Part shown: one piece after another, positions 1 through 7,368 of the stretch
Position numbering within the stretch: position 1 is the stretch's first letter
Layout: every line of letters starts with the position of its first letter
From: Gallionellales bacterium 39-52-133
GTDB taxonomy: Bacteria; Pseudomonadota; Gammaproteobacteria; Burkholderiales; Gallionellaceae
NCBI GenBank assembly: GCA_002278935.1
Contig: NCJL01000004.1
Location: forward strand, 1 to 64,000
DNA length: 64,000 bases
Direction of reading: 5' to 3'
Made by a program: the position numbers and the translations under genes
Notes under the pieces: generated by a model
What the model was told of the DNA's origin: nothing
Databases searched by the model: none
Seen by the model: only the letters and a program-made list of their open reading frames with translations

Positions 1-58
1 GTGTGGTTGGGTCGCACTACCCACACTATCAGACTTACTCGTCATGTCCGCTCAAATT

Positions 59-409
59 CTAAACGGTGGTGCACTTGGAATTAGAATCCACCATTGATTC
101 CTGCAATGCATGTCTGATGATTTCGCCTTCACCGTAACCCTTGCCATGATACTTAACCAGGTTTTTGTCAGCCACAAAGCATAGGCATTCGATTTGCGCG
201 TGAGGAAATCTTTCCTTTACCAGTGGAGTAAAATCAAATCCTGAGCTGTCGCATACGACCAGCTGCACCCCAGGGACGATGCCCAGCCATTTTTCAATGG
301 ACTCCAGCGTGTAATTAATTCGCTCGGTTGGTTCGGTCAGTTTAACCGCGTAGTCAGAAATGTATATGCACGAGGTTAAGAGCACAGGAGGCAAAGTGGG
401 GGTCATCAT
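59..409 (-). pseudogene. Truncated polysaccharide/LPS-biosynthesis-type protein
   Basis: A short reading frame lies just downstream of msbA on the same strand and begins at one of two adjacent ATGs (409 or 406), right after the msbA stop. The product (about 116 residues) has an alpha/beta look: a first strand (LLTSCIYISDYAV), a second (QLVVCDSSGFDF) and a loop rich in Lys/Gly. I associate such sequences with LPS or capsule synthesis proteins that are normally much longer, but I cannot name the family securely. The last ten codons after ALQES (VDSNSKCTTV) do not look like the same protein. The frame is therefore probably cut by a rearrangement or the end of an inserted element at about position 90. 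The sequence beyond lies partly outside the window. Confidence 0.5.
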
Positions 410-422
410 TTGTATGGGGCTG

Positions 423-2207
423 TTACACGGGCGTTGCGGGAGGGTTCTCGCTGACGGTTTCATTCAGTTCAAACTGGATATGATGCAGTTGGGCGTATAC
501 ACCGCCTTTGTCCAGCAACTCCCGGTGGGTGCCAATTTCAACGATCTGGCCTTTTTGCATCACTACAATACGATCGGCTTTTTCAATGGTAGACAAGCGA
601 TGCGCGATCACCAAGGTTGTACGTCCCTGCATTAATGTTTCCAGCGCGGCCTGCACATGGCGTTCAGACTCGCTATCCAGCGCAGAGGTAGCTTCGTCCA
701 GGATCAGTATGGGCGCGTTCTTGAGGATGGCACGCGCAATGGCGATGCGCTGTCGTTGACCTCCGGACATGCGCACACCCTTCTCTCCCACCAGTGTATT
801 CAAGCCCTGTGGCATATCCTTGATAAATTCCATTGCATGTGCTGCTGTTGCCGCTGCAATAATTTCCGCTTCCGGTACCTCGCGCATCTGGCCATAGGCG
901 ATATTCGCTGCCACCGTGTCGTTAAACAGCACAACCTCCTGACTGACCAGCGCAATATTGGCGCGCAGGCTGGCGAGTGTCAGGTCGGCAAGATCGTGTC
1001 CGTCCAGCGTAATCCGGCCAGAGGTGGGGGAATAAAAACGCGGCACCAGATTTGCGATGGTTGTTTTGCCGCTGCCGGATGCGCCTACCAGTGCAACGGA
1101 CTGGCCGGCGGGAATGTCCAGGCAAATATCGCGCAAAGCCAGGCGTGCGTCCGCTTGGTCTGGCTGGTAGCTGAAATTCACATGCTCAAAAGCAATTTTT
1201 CCCTTGGCGCGCTCAATTTCAACCTTGCCCGTATCGCTTTCGTTGGGCGTGTCCAGCAGTTCGAATACGCTTTCTGCCGCGGCCAATCCATTTTGCAGGT
1301 AGACGCTCACACCGGCTATGCGCTTCAGCGGTGATGTCAGCATCATCATGGCAACAATATAGGACAGAAATTCACCCACGGTTTTGCCATCGGTGCGCGA
1401 TTGTTCGATGGCCAGATAAAATAGAAACGCCAGCGCAAACGCAGCTACCATTTGCACGATGGGCACGTTTGCGGCGTTGGCTGCGGTTTGTTTCATTGAG
1501 TAGCGGCGCACCCAGTTGGCACGGTCGCCAAAGCGTTCGCTTTCATATTGCTGTCCGCCAAACAGCTTTACCACCTTATGTGCGGTAATGCTCTCTTCAA
1601 TTACCTGTGTCACATTGCCCATTGCACGTTGCGAGTCCCGGCTGGAACTGCGCATGCGGACATTGATCACGCGTATGACCATCGCAATGACAGGCAGCAT
1701 GATCAGCGTGATCATGGTGAGCTTCCAGTTAAGGTAAAGCAGCCAGCCCATCAGGCCAATAATGATAATGCTGTCGCGTATCGTTACCGTAACCACGTTG
1801 GTGGCGGCTTCCGTGACACGGGTCACATCGAAAGTGAATTTGGAGATAAGCTGACCCGTCGCATGGTCGTCATAGTAACGGGTGTGCAATGTCATGAGCT
1901 TGCGAAACATTTCGTTGCGCAAATCCATCACCACCTTGTCGCCCACCCAGCCTATGGTATAGGCGCTGACAAATGATGCGATGCCCCTGACCAGAAAGAT
2001 CAGCAGTATAAATACGGGAACCAGGCGGATGATCGTTTCATCCCGGTTCACGAAGGTGCCGTCCAGCATGGGCTTCAGCAAGGCGGGTAACAGGGGTTCT
2101 GTTGCGGCAGTAATAGCCGTTGCAACAATGGAGAGCAGGAAGATGCGCCAGTAAGGCTTAACGTAACTTAACAGGCGCAGATAGAGTTGGGAATTTGTCA
2201 TGTTCAT
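423..2207 (-). CDS. msbA: Lipid A export ABC transporter, ATP-binding/permease MsbA
   Basis: Inner-membrane half-transporter that flips lipid A-core (or a related lipid) using ATP. About 594 residues, close to the usual 580-600 of MsbA. The N-terminal half carries six membrane segments (first at about residues 20-45). The nucleotide-binding half has Walker A GASGSGKTT near residue 375, the signature SGGQRQR near 482, Walker B ILILDEATSALD near 500 and the H-loop in VIAHRLST. The frame is open further upstream, but family alignment favours the ATG at 2207 (or 2201): the extra 39 residues are Cys/Arg-rich and unlike a transporter. It is divergent from the deacetylase gene and followed on the same strand by a truncated envelope gene. 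Confidence 0.93.
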   Translation of the reverse strand: MNMTNSQLYLRLLSYVKPYWRIFLLSIVATAITAATEPLLPALLKPMLDGTFVNRDETIIRLVPVFILLIFLVRGIASFVSAYTIGWVGDKVVMDLRNEMFRKLMTLHTRYYDDHATGQLISKFTFDVTRVTEAATNVVTVTIRDSIIIIGLMGWLLYLNWKLTMITLIMLPVIAMVIRVINVRMRSSSRDSQRAMGNVTQVIEESITAHKVVKLFGGQQYESERFGDRANWVRRYSMKQTAANAANVPIVQMVAAFALAFLFYLAIEQSRTDGKTVGEFLSYIVAMMMLTSPLKRIAGVSVYLQNGLAAAESVFELLDTPNESDTGKVEIERAKGKIAFEHVNFSYQPDQADARLALRDICLDIPAGQSVALVGASGSGKTTIANLVPRFYSPTSGRITLDGHDLADLTLASLRANIALVSQEVVLFNDTVAANIAYGQMREVPEAEIIAAATAAHAMEFIKDMPQGLNTLVGEKGVRMSGGQRQRIAIARAILKNAPILILDEATSALDSESERHVQAALETLMQGRTTLVIAHRLSTIEKADRIVVMQKGQIVEIGTHRELLDKGGVYAQLHHIQFELNETVSENPPATPV

Positions 2208-2365
2208 GACGCGCACTTTAGCAGAAAATTCCCCGTTCTTATACGATAAGAATCGACAGCTGGCCTGACTGGTCGGGAACTTCAGCTGGCCAGTGCAAAG
2301 GCTGCAGCCCCTCGTTGCATTCAATCTGTTAAAATTTACAAATAAGCAGAAACAATTAAAGGCGC

Positions 2366-3088
2366 ATGATGAAAAACATCCCGATTCTGATGTACCACAA
2401 CATAGGCGAGCCGCCTGAAGGCGCGAGATTGCGCGGCCTTTATGTGCGTACGGGGGCTTTTGGCTGGCAAATGTGGCTGTTGAAATTGCTGGGATATAAG
2501 GGCCTGTCCATGTCGGAAGCTATGCCGTATTTGTGCGGCGAGAAAAGCGGCAAGGTCGTCGCGATTACGTTTGATGACGGCTACCTTGATACGCTGGAAC
2601 AGGCGCTGCCCATTCTGAACACCTTTGGCTTTCATGCCACTTGCTATTTCGTCAGCGGGCGTGGCGGCCAGTATAACGACTGGGATGCGGCTACGCTGAA
2701 GGTGGAGAAAAAGCTGATGACAGATGCGCAAATCAAGTCCTGGCACGCTGCCGGCATGGAGGTGGGCGCGCACTCACGCACGCATCCGCGTTTGTCGAAA
2801 TGCACCGATGAGGAATTGCAGACTGAGCTGGCAGGCAGCAAGGCTGATCTTGAAGCACTGACGGGCGCACCCGTTACGCAGTTTTGTTATCCCTATGGCG
2901 ACCTCGATGAGCGTGTCGCCAATGCGGCGCGCAGCGCGGGATACAGCGCCGCAACAACAGTGAATCGCGGACGCGCCAAGCCCGGTGACGATCTGATGCT
3001 GCTGCGGCGCGTGCTGATCAGCGGCAGCAACATGCTGTATCTGTTTATGCTCAAGCTGCTGACGAAATACGAGGACAAGCGCGGATGA
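2366..3088 (+). CDS. Polysaccharide deacetylase (NodB domain) family protein
   Basis: Predicted carbohydrate de-N-acetylase of carbohydrate esterase family 4, 240 residues. The metal and catalytic motifs are visible: TFDDGY (motif 1, general base Asp plus metal Asp), HSRTHP (motif 2, two metal-binding His) and CYPYG (motif 3). No signal peptide is apparent, so it may act in the cytoplasm on a lipid- or nucleotide-linked sugar. Two adjacent ATGs (2366, 2369) are possible starts. Its stop overlaps the next glycosyltransferase start as ATGA, so the two are translationally coupled and probably work on the same glycan. The exact substrate is unknown. Confidence 0.85.
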   Translation: MMKNIPILMYHNIGEPPEGARLRGLYVRTGAFGWQMWLLKLLGYKGLSMSEAMPYLCGEKSGKVVAITFDDGYLDTLEQALPILNTFGFHATCYFVSGRGGQYNDWDAATLKVEKKLMTDAQIKSWHAAGMEVGAHSRTHPRLSKCTDEELQTELAGSKADLEALTGAPVTQFCYPYGDLDERVANAARSAGYSAATTVNRGRAKPGDDLMLLRRVLISGSNMLYLFMLKLLTKYEDKRG

Positions 3089-4176
3089 AACTGCTGTTTG
3101 TTGGCACTAACCGCGGCGGTGGCGGAACGGAAAGTCATTTCATCACGCTTGCACGCACCATGCAGGAAGCCGGGCACTCTGTCGCCGCCATCGTTTATCC
3201 GGGGTCGCCCATACACACCGGATTGCGGGATAGCGGCGTGGTGCTGCATGACGGTGTATTTCGCAATGCCTTTGACCCGCGCGGATTCCGCACGGTGTGG
3301 AAAGTCTGCCGCCAGTATCATCCGGACTGGATCATCGGCAGCTTCAGCAAGGAATACTGGCCCCTGGCCGTACTTGCCCGTCTGCTGGGGGTGAAGCTGG
3401 CGTTGTTCAAGCATATGGACTTTCGCATGCGGCCAGCCACCAACTATTTTATTCCGCGCATGGCAGACCGCTTCATTGTGATTTCTGATTTCATGAAGAA
3501 AAAATTCATCGCGCGCGGTGTGAAAGCTGAACATATGCGGGTGTTGTACAACCCGCTGAATCTGGATTACTTCAAGCCTGACCTTGAATTGCGCCAGACT
3601 AGCCGCAAAAATCTGGGCTATGCGGACAATGACATTGTGCTGGGATTCCTGGGTGCGCTGCATCCGGACAAGGGCTTCCTGCAGCTGGCCGATGCGGTCA
3701 ATCAGGCGATGCTCGCAATCCCCAATCTGAAAGCATTATGGCTGGGCGATGGTCGCGGAGCCGACGCGCTGGACAAGATTATTTATGGCGGAGGCTTTGC
3801 TTCCCGCCATACACGACATAAGTGGACTTCTGATGTGCGGCCGTTTTATGCGGCGATGGATATGCTGGCCATGCCATCGGTCGAGTCGGAAACCTTTGGC
3901 CGCGTTTCAATTGAAGCGCAAGCCAGCGGTGTTCCGGTGCTGTGCAGCGATATTGGCGGCATACCGGAAACCCTGTTGCCCGGTGTGACAGGAGTCTTGC
4001 TGCGTCCCGGAGATATTGCGGCATGGTGCGATGCAATTATTGAACTTGCAAGCAACAAGCCGGAACGTGTAAAGATGGCAAGCCAGGGCAGAGCCTGGGT
4101 TGAGCAGCGCTTCAGCGCGCCGGTAATCGGCCGGGAATTCGACGCTATGCTACAAAGTGACGAACCGATAAATTAA
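3085..4176 (+). CDS. Glycosyltransferase, GT4-like (GT-B fold)
   Basis: 363-residue retaining-type glycosyltransferase. The N-terminal domain starts with LFVGTNRGGGGTESHF, the usual acceptor-side loop. The C-terminal donor domain contains LWLGDGR and, near residue 270, the E-x7-E signature region ESETFGRVSIEAQASG followed by VLCSDIGGIPE. It overlaps the upstream deacetylase by four bases (ATGA). Together with divergent msbA this points to lipopolysaccharide or another cell-surface glycan. Sugar donor and acceptor cannot be read from the sequence. Confidence 0.85.
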   Translation: MKLLFVGTNRGGGGTESHFITLARTMQEAGHSVAAIVYPGSPIHTGLRDSGVVLHDGVFRNAFDPRGFRTVWKVCRQYHPDWIIGSFSKEYWPLAVLARLLGVKLALFKHMDFRMRPATNYFIPRMADRFIVISDFMKKKFIARGVKAEHMRVLYNPLNLDYFKPDLELRQTSRKNLGYADNDIVLGFLGALHPDKGFLQLADAVNQAMLAIPNLKALWLGDGRGADALDKIIYGGGFASRHTRHKWTSDVRPFYAAMDMLAMPSVESETFGRVSIEAQASGVPVLCSDIGGIPETLLPGVTGVLLRPGDIAAWCDAIIELASNKPERVKMASQGRAWVEQRFSAPVIGREFDAMLQSDEPIN

Positions 4177-4178
4177 TA

Positions 4179-4205
4179 TAAATACTTGATTTTATTGAAT
4201 ATTTT
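4179..4205 (+). repeat. 27-bp AT-rich repeat with IHF-type core, copy 1
   Basis: Matches, on the minus strand, the pattern AAAATATTnAATAWAATCAA followed by n4-TTA. The end of the pattern fits the IHF consensus WATCAAnnnnTTR exactly (AATCAAGTATTTA). It sits directly upstream of the apaH start codon, which lacks a clear Shine-Dalgarno sequence. Other copies are listed at 12207, 19753, 41101, 54731 and 59823. Confidence 0.6.
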
Positions 4206-4213
4206 TTATAAAA

Positions 4214-5041
4214 ATGAGCATTTACGCTGTAGGCGACATTCAGGGCTGTTACCACGAGCTTGAGCAACTGCTTGAGCTGGTGCAGTTTGATCGGGACAAG
4301 GACAAGCTGTGGCTGGTCGGCGATCTCGTTAATCGCGGCGCAGGTTCGTTGCCGGTGCTCAGGCTGGTCAAATCCATGGGTGATGCCGCCATCACCGTGC
4401 TGGGCAATCACGATCTGCATCTGCTTGCGGTGGCGGCAGGCGTGGCGGAATTACATCATAGCGACACGCTGGACGAGATTCTTGCCGCGCCGGACCGCGA
4501 TGAACTGCTGACCTGGTTGCGCAATCAGCGCATGTTGCACGTGCAGGATAATTTTGTATTGCTGCATGCGGGCTTGATGCCGGAGTGGACTGTGCAGCAG
4601 GCGCAGCAACTGGCGCTTGAAGTGGAGCACGCACTGCGTGGTGCGGACTACGTTACCTTTCTGCAAAAAATGTATGGCAACACACCGCATCAGTGGGATG
4701 ACAATTTAACAGGCTATAGCCGCTTGCGTGTCATCACCAATGCGTTTACGCGCATGCGTATATGCAATGTAGAGGGGGAAATGCAATTCAAGTTCAAGGG
4801 CGAGATTGGCGATGTGCCGCAAGGATACCTGCCCTGGTTTGAAATTCCGCAGCGCGCCAGTGCGGATGCAACGGTTGTATTCGGTCACTGGTCCGCGCTG
4901 GGTCTGATCGTCAGGCCCAATGTGATCGCGCTGGATACCGGTTGCCTGTGGGGGGGAAATTTAACCGCGATACGCCTGCAGGACCGCAAGCTGTTTCAGG
5001 TGAAGTGTTCAAAATTGAAGACCAAAAAGGACTGGCAATAG
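4214..5041 (+). CDS. apaH: Bis(5'-nucleosyl)-tetraphosphatase (symmetrical) ApaH
   Basis: Metallophosphatase that splits Ap4A into two ADP and can decap NpnN-capped RNA. At 275 residues it has normal family length. The PPP-type metal motifs are in order: GDIQGC near residue 7, GDLVNRG near 36, GNHD near 59, and later His residues in LLHAGL and FGHWSALG. No Shine-Dalgarno is evident before the ATG; the 25 bases upstream are AT-rich and contain the IHF-like repeat. It stands alone between the glycan genes and a convergent kinase gene. Confidence 0.93.
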   Translation: MSIYAVGDIQGCYHELEQLLELVQFDRDKDKLWLVGDLVNRGAGSLPVLRLVKSMGDAAITVLGNHDLHLLAVAAGVAELHHSDTLDEILAAPDRDELLTWLRNQRMLHVQDNFVLLHAGLMPEWTVQQAQQLALEVEHALRGADYVTFLQKMYGNTPHQWDDNLTGYSRLRVITNAFTRMRICNVEGEMQFKFKGEIGDVPQGYLPWFEIPQRASADATVVFGHWSALGLIVRPNVIALDTGCLWGGNLTAIRLQDRKLFQVKCSKLKTKKDWQ

Positions 5042-5070
5042 CGCTGGCGATTATCACAGCATTTCCTTTG

Positions 5071-5133
5071 CAGGAGCGCAGATTGCTGCGCGATATTTTA
5101 AAAAATACAATCGCGCAGCAATCTGCGCTCCTG
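5071..5133. terminator. Perfect 24-bp inverted repeat between convergent genes
   Basis: Arms 5071-5094 and 5110-5133 are exact reverse complements (24 of 24), with a 15-base AT-rich loop. It lies between the stop of apaH and the stop of the convergent kinase gene. A bidirectional terminator is the simplest reading, although there is no clean U-tract. The long perfect arms would also suit a small mobile palindrome. Confidence 0.6.
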
Positions 5134-5138
5134 CATGT

Positions 5139-6038
5139 TCATCTTTTCTCAAGCAAGCTCCGCATCATTTCTTCGGCCTGACTCAAATAACTGCTGCCAA
5201 CCAGATTGCAGTGATTCAGAATGTGATACAGGTTGTACAGGGTCTTGCGCCTGGCATAGCCCGCATCAAGCGGGAATTCGGCCTGATAAGCGGCATAAAA
5301 CTCATGATCGAAGCCGCCAAATAATTCCGTCATCGCAAGGTCTGCTTCGCGGTCACCATAATAGGGCGCGGGATCAAAAAGGACCGGCGTGCCGTCACGC
5401 AGAAACCCATAATTCCCTCCCCACAAATCGCCATGCAACAACGAGGCTGCGGGAGAGTATTCTGCAAACAGCTCGGGCAGGGCATCCATTACCTGCTTCC
5501 CCAATTCCTGCACGCTGGCCCTGAAACCGTTGCGTGCCGCAAGCTCAAGCTGGAATCCCAGCCGCTGCTCGCGCCAGAAGCTGAGCCAGTCGGGCGACCA
5601 GGTATTATGCTGCGGGGTCAGAGCCAGGGTATTGTCCCGATCCCAGCCGAATTGCGCTGCTTGCACACGATGCAAGGCGGCCAGCTGGGTGGCCAGCAAT
5701 TTGTTATTGCCATTACGATGCAACGCCAGATATTCCAGCACCAGAAAGGTGTGCTGGTCAGCGATGCCCTGGCAGATCACACCCGGCACTCGCACCGTAT
5801 GCGTTGCGGCAAGTGCGGCCAGCCCCAAAGCTTCGGCAGCAAACATTGCCGCTTTGTCGGCGGAGTTGAGTTTTATAAAGTAGTGGGATGTAGTCGACTT
5901 GACAGCGGACCGGGTGCCGCCTTCCAGATGCCAGGCCTGGTTGGTACAGCCGCCCGAAACAGGTGTGGCATGAACAATGGAAAAATGTGAGCCGGATGCG
6001 TCACTGATGTATTCAGAAATTTTCTTCCAGTTAATCAT
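5139..6038 (-). CDS. Fructosamine/ketosamine-3-kinase family protein
   Basis: 299 residues, the usual size of bacterial FN3K-like proteins, which phosphorylate protein-bound ketosamines so that they fall off (deglycation). The aminoglycoside-kinase fold is shown by the catalytic loop HGDLWGGNYG and the metal-binding segment FDPAPYYGDREADLAM, plus an N-terminal SHYFIKLN lysine strand. The start ATG at 6038 gives the standard N-terminus (MINWKKISEYI). It is convergent with apaH and followed upstream by a small membrane protein gene on the same strand, 44 bases away. Confidence 0.88.
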   Translation of the reverse strand: MINWKKISEYISDASGSHFSIVHATPVSGGCTNQAWHLEGGTRSAVKSTTSHYFIKLNSADKAAMFAAEALGLAALAATHTVRVPGVICQGIADQHTFLVLEYLALHRNGNNKLLATQLAALHRVQAAQFGWDRDNTLALTPQHNTWSPDWLSFWREQRLGFQLELAARNGFRASVQELGKQVMDALPELFAEYSPAASLLHGDLWGGNYGFLRDGTPVLFDPAPYYGDREADLAMTELFGGFDHEFYAAYQAEFPLDAGYARRKTLYNLYHILNHCNLVGSSYLSQAEEMMRSLLEKR

Positions 6039-6081
6039 CAGGCCGTTTTTATGTGCAGTTCAGCAAGCCGCTTTGCTGATA

Positions 6082-6393
6082 TCAGCCCGGCACGCAGGCC
6101 AGGTTTTGTATCTGGCAGATGTAGGCTTTGGCATACACCAGTCCTATCCACAGCCAGAACACGATGAAAAAGCTGGCCAGTCCCATATGTGCGTCGGCAA
6201 TAAATCTTGGCGAGATTGCGCGTGCCAGTTTAAAGATCGGCGAAGTGATAACCAGGAAGATGCGATAAACGAAATTGTCCTGTTTTGACTTGCCCGAAAT
6301 CAGCCCTATCAGCCCCTGACCGATGAGCGCCATGCCTGCTACTTCGACCAGTGCCTTGAGCGAGCTGACAATGAAAAATTCAATAGAAAACAT
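6082..6393 (-). CDS. Small hypothetical membrane protein
   Basis: About 103 residues when started at the ATG at 6393 (an upstream ATG at 6432 adds 13 residues). Hydrophobic stretches around residues 5-30 (VEVAGMALIGQGLIGLI), 45-60 (IFLVITSPIF) and 68-95 (MGLASFFIVFWLWIGLVYA) suggest two to three membrane spans. No domain is recognised. It lies 44 bases upstream of the kinase gene on the same strand, so the two could be cotranscribed, and it is divergent from the TPR gene. Confidence 0.65.
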   Translation of the reverse strand: MFSIEFFIVSSLKALVEVAGMALIGQGLIGLISGKSKQDNFVYRIFLVITSPIFKLARAISPRFIADAHMGLASFFIVFWLWIGLVYAKAYICQIQNLACVPG

Positions 6394-6507
6394 GGTGTGC
6401 GTAAAAAGTAAAATGGAAATGTATTTTAGCACCCTATCGCGTGTAAACTTGCGCGGTCATCAAGCGATGCGCGCAATACTTCACGTGTTTACAACAGGAA
6501 TGGATAA

Positions 6508-7098
6508 ATGAATTTTGACAAATGGCAGCATTATTTAAGGGCGCGTCTTTTCCATATGCTGAACAGGGATGAAGCCGCCATGCAGGAGTACCAGTTGGCG
6601 TTGCGGGCAGAACCCGATTTTGTGCGGGCAGCCTCCTGCATTGCATTTATCTATGCCAGCCATGGCAACTATCAGGCAGCAGCGACGCAGTTTCGCGAGG
6701 CCTTGCGCATCACGCCAAATGACGCGGAACTGTATTTTAATCTCGGCTATTCCTGCGACAAAAATGGTGCGCGCAGCGAGGCGATAGAGGCTTTCAAAAT
6801 GTCCGTGCAACTCAATCCGAAACAGGACAGGGCCTGGTATGGCCTGGGCATGGCCCACGCCGCACTGGGCGACCATGCTGCGGCTGCCGCAGCCTTGCAC
6901 GAGGCTGCCACCCTGCAGCCGATGAATCCGCATGCCTGGTATGCGCTGGGCATGGCGCACCAGCATTTGAATGAACCTGAGCGGGTCAAGGAAATCATCC
7001 TGCATTTGCACCGCTTCGATCCCAAAATGACACGCCATCTGATTCAGGAAACAGGGCGCAGCGATCTGGCTTATCTGGTGGCCGATCTGGTGATTTAG
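6508..7098 (+). CDS. Tetratricopeptide repeat protein
   Basis: 196 residues made almost entirely of TPR helices; repeats can be seen as AELYFNLGYSCDKNG, DRAWYGLGMAHAALG and PHAWYALGMAHQHLN, spaced 34 residues apart. No signal peptide or membrane segment is apparent, so it is probably a cytoplasmic scaffold. The role is unknown, and the neighbours (a small membrane protein and a symporter locus) do not define one. Confidence 0.8.
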   Translation: MNFDKWQHYLRARLFHMLNRDEAAMQEYQLALRAEPDFVRAASCIAFIYASHGNYQAAATQFREALRITPNDAELYFNLGYSCDKNGARSEAIEAFKMSVQLNPKQDRAWYGLGMAHAALGDHAAAAAALHEAATLQPMNPHAWYALGMAHQHLNEPERVKEIILHLHRFDPKMTRHLIQETGRSDLAYLVADLVI

Positions 7099-7156
7099 GC
7101 CGGGATACAAGACTTGAAAAGGGTTAATCCATAGAATATCCCGGGAAAGGCAGTTG

Positions 7157-7284
7157 TCCACAGATTACACAGATTCACACAGATTTTCATGCAGTTATCA
7201 ATGTTGTAAGTATCACCCAAATGGTGACTATCCTAAACAAGGCAATGCTTTATTTAATCTGCGGAAATCTGTGTAATCTGTGGA
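7157..7284. repeat. Intergenic palindromic repeat (CCACAGATT family), copy 1
   Basis: The 19-base arm at 7157-7175 (TCCACAGATTACACAGATT) is perfectly complementary to 7266-7284, with about 90 bases between them. The short CACAGATT unit is reiterated inside the left arm. A related but degenerate copy lies at 15066-15152. The function is unknown; it looks like a dispersed non-coding element between the TPR gene and the symporter gene. Confidence 0.65.
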
Positions 7285-7320
7285 CTTGATTTGGGGTTTC
7301 AGAGGTGAGTGCGAAAAACA

Positions 7321-7346
7321 AAAAGGCCTGCTTGCGCAGGCCTTTT
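7321..7346 (-). terminator. Rho-independent terminator of the symporter operon
   Basis: An 11-bp stem (AAAAGGCCTGC, loop TTGC, GCAGGCCTTTT) lies 23 bases beyond the symporter stop. A-rich sequence on the plus strand gives a U-tract on the minus-strand transcript. Confidence 0.85.
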
Positions 7347-7368
7347 GCATTGCTACTGACTACTTCGT

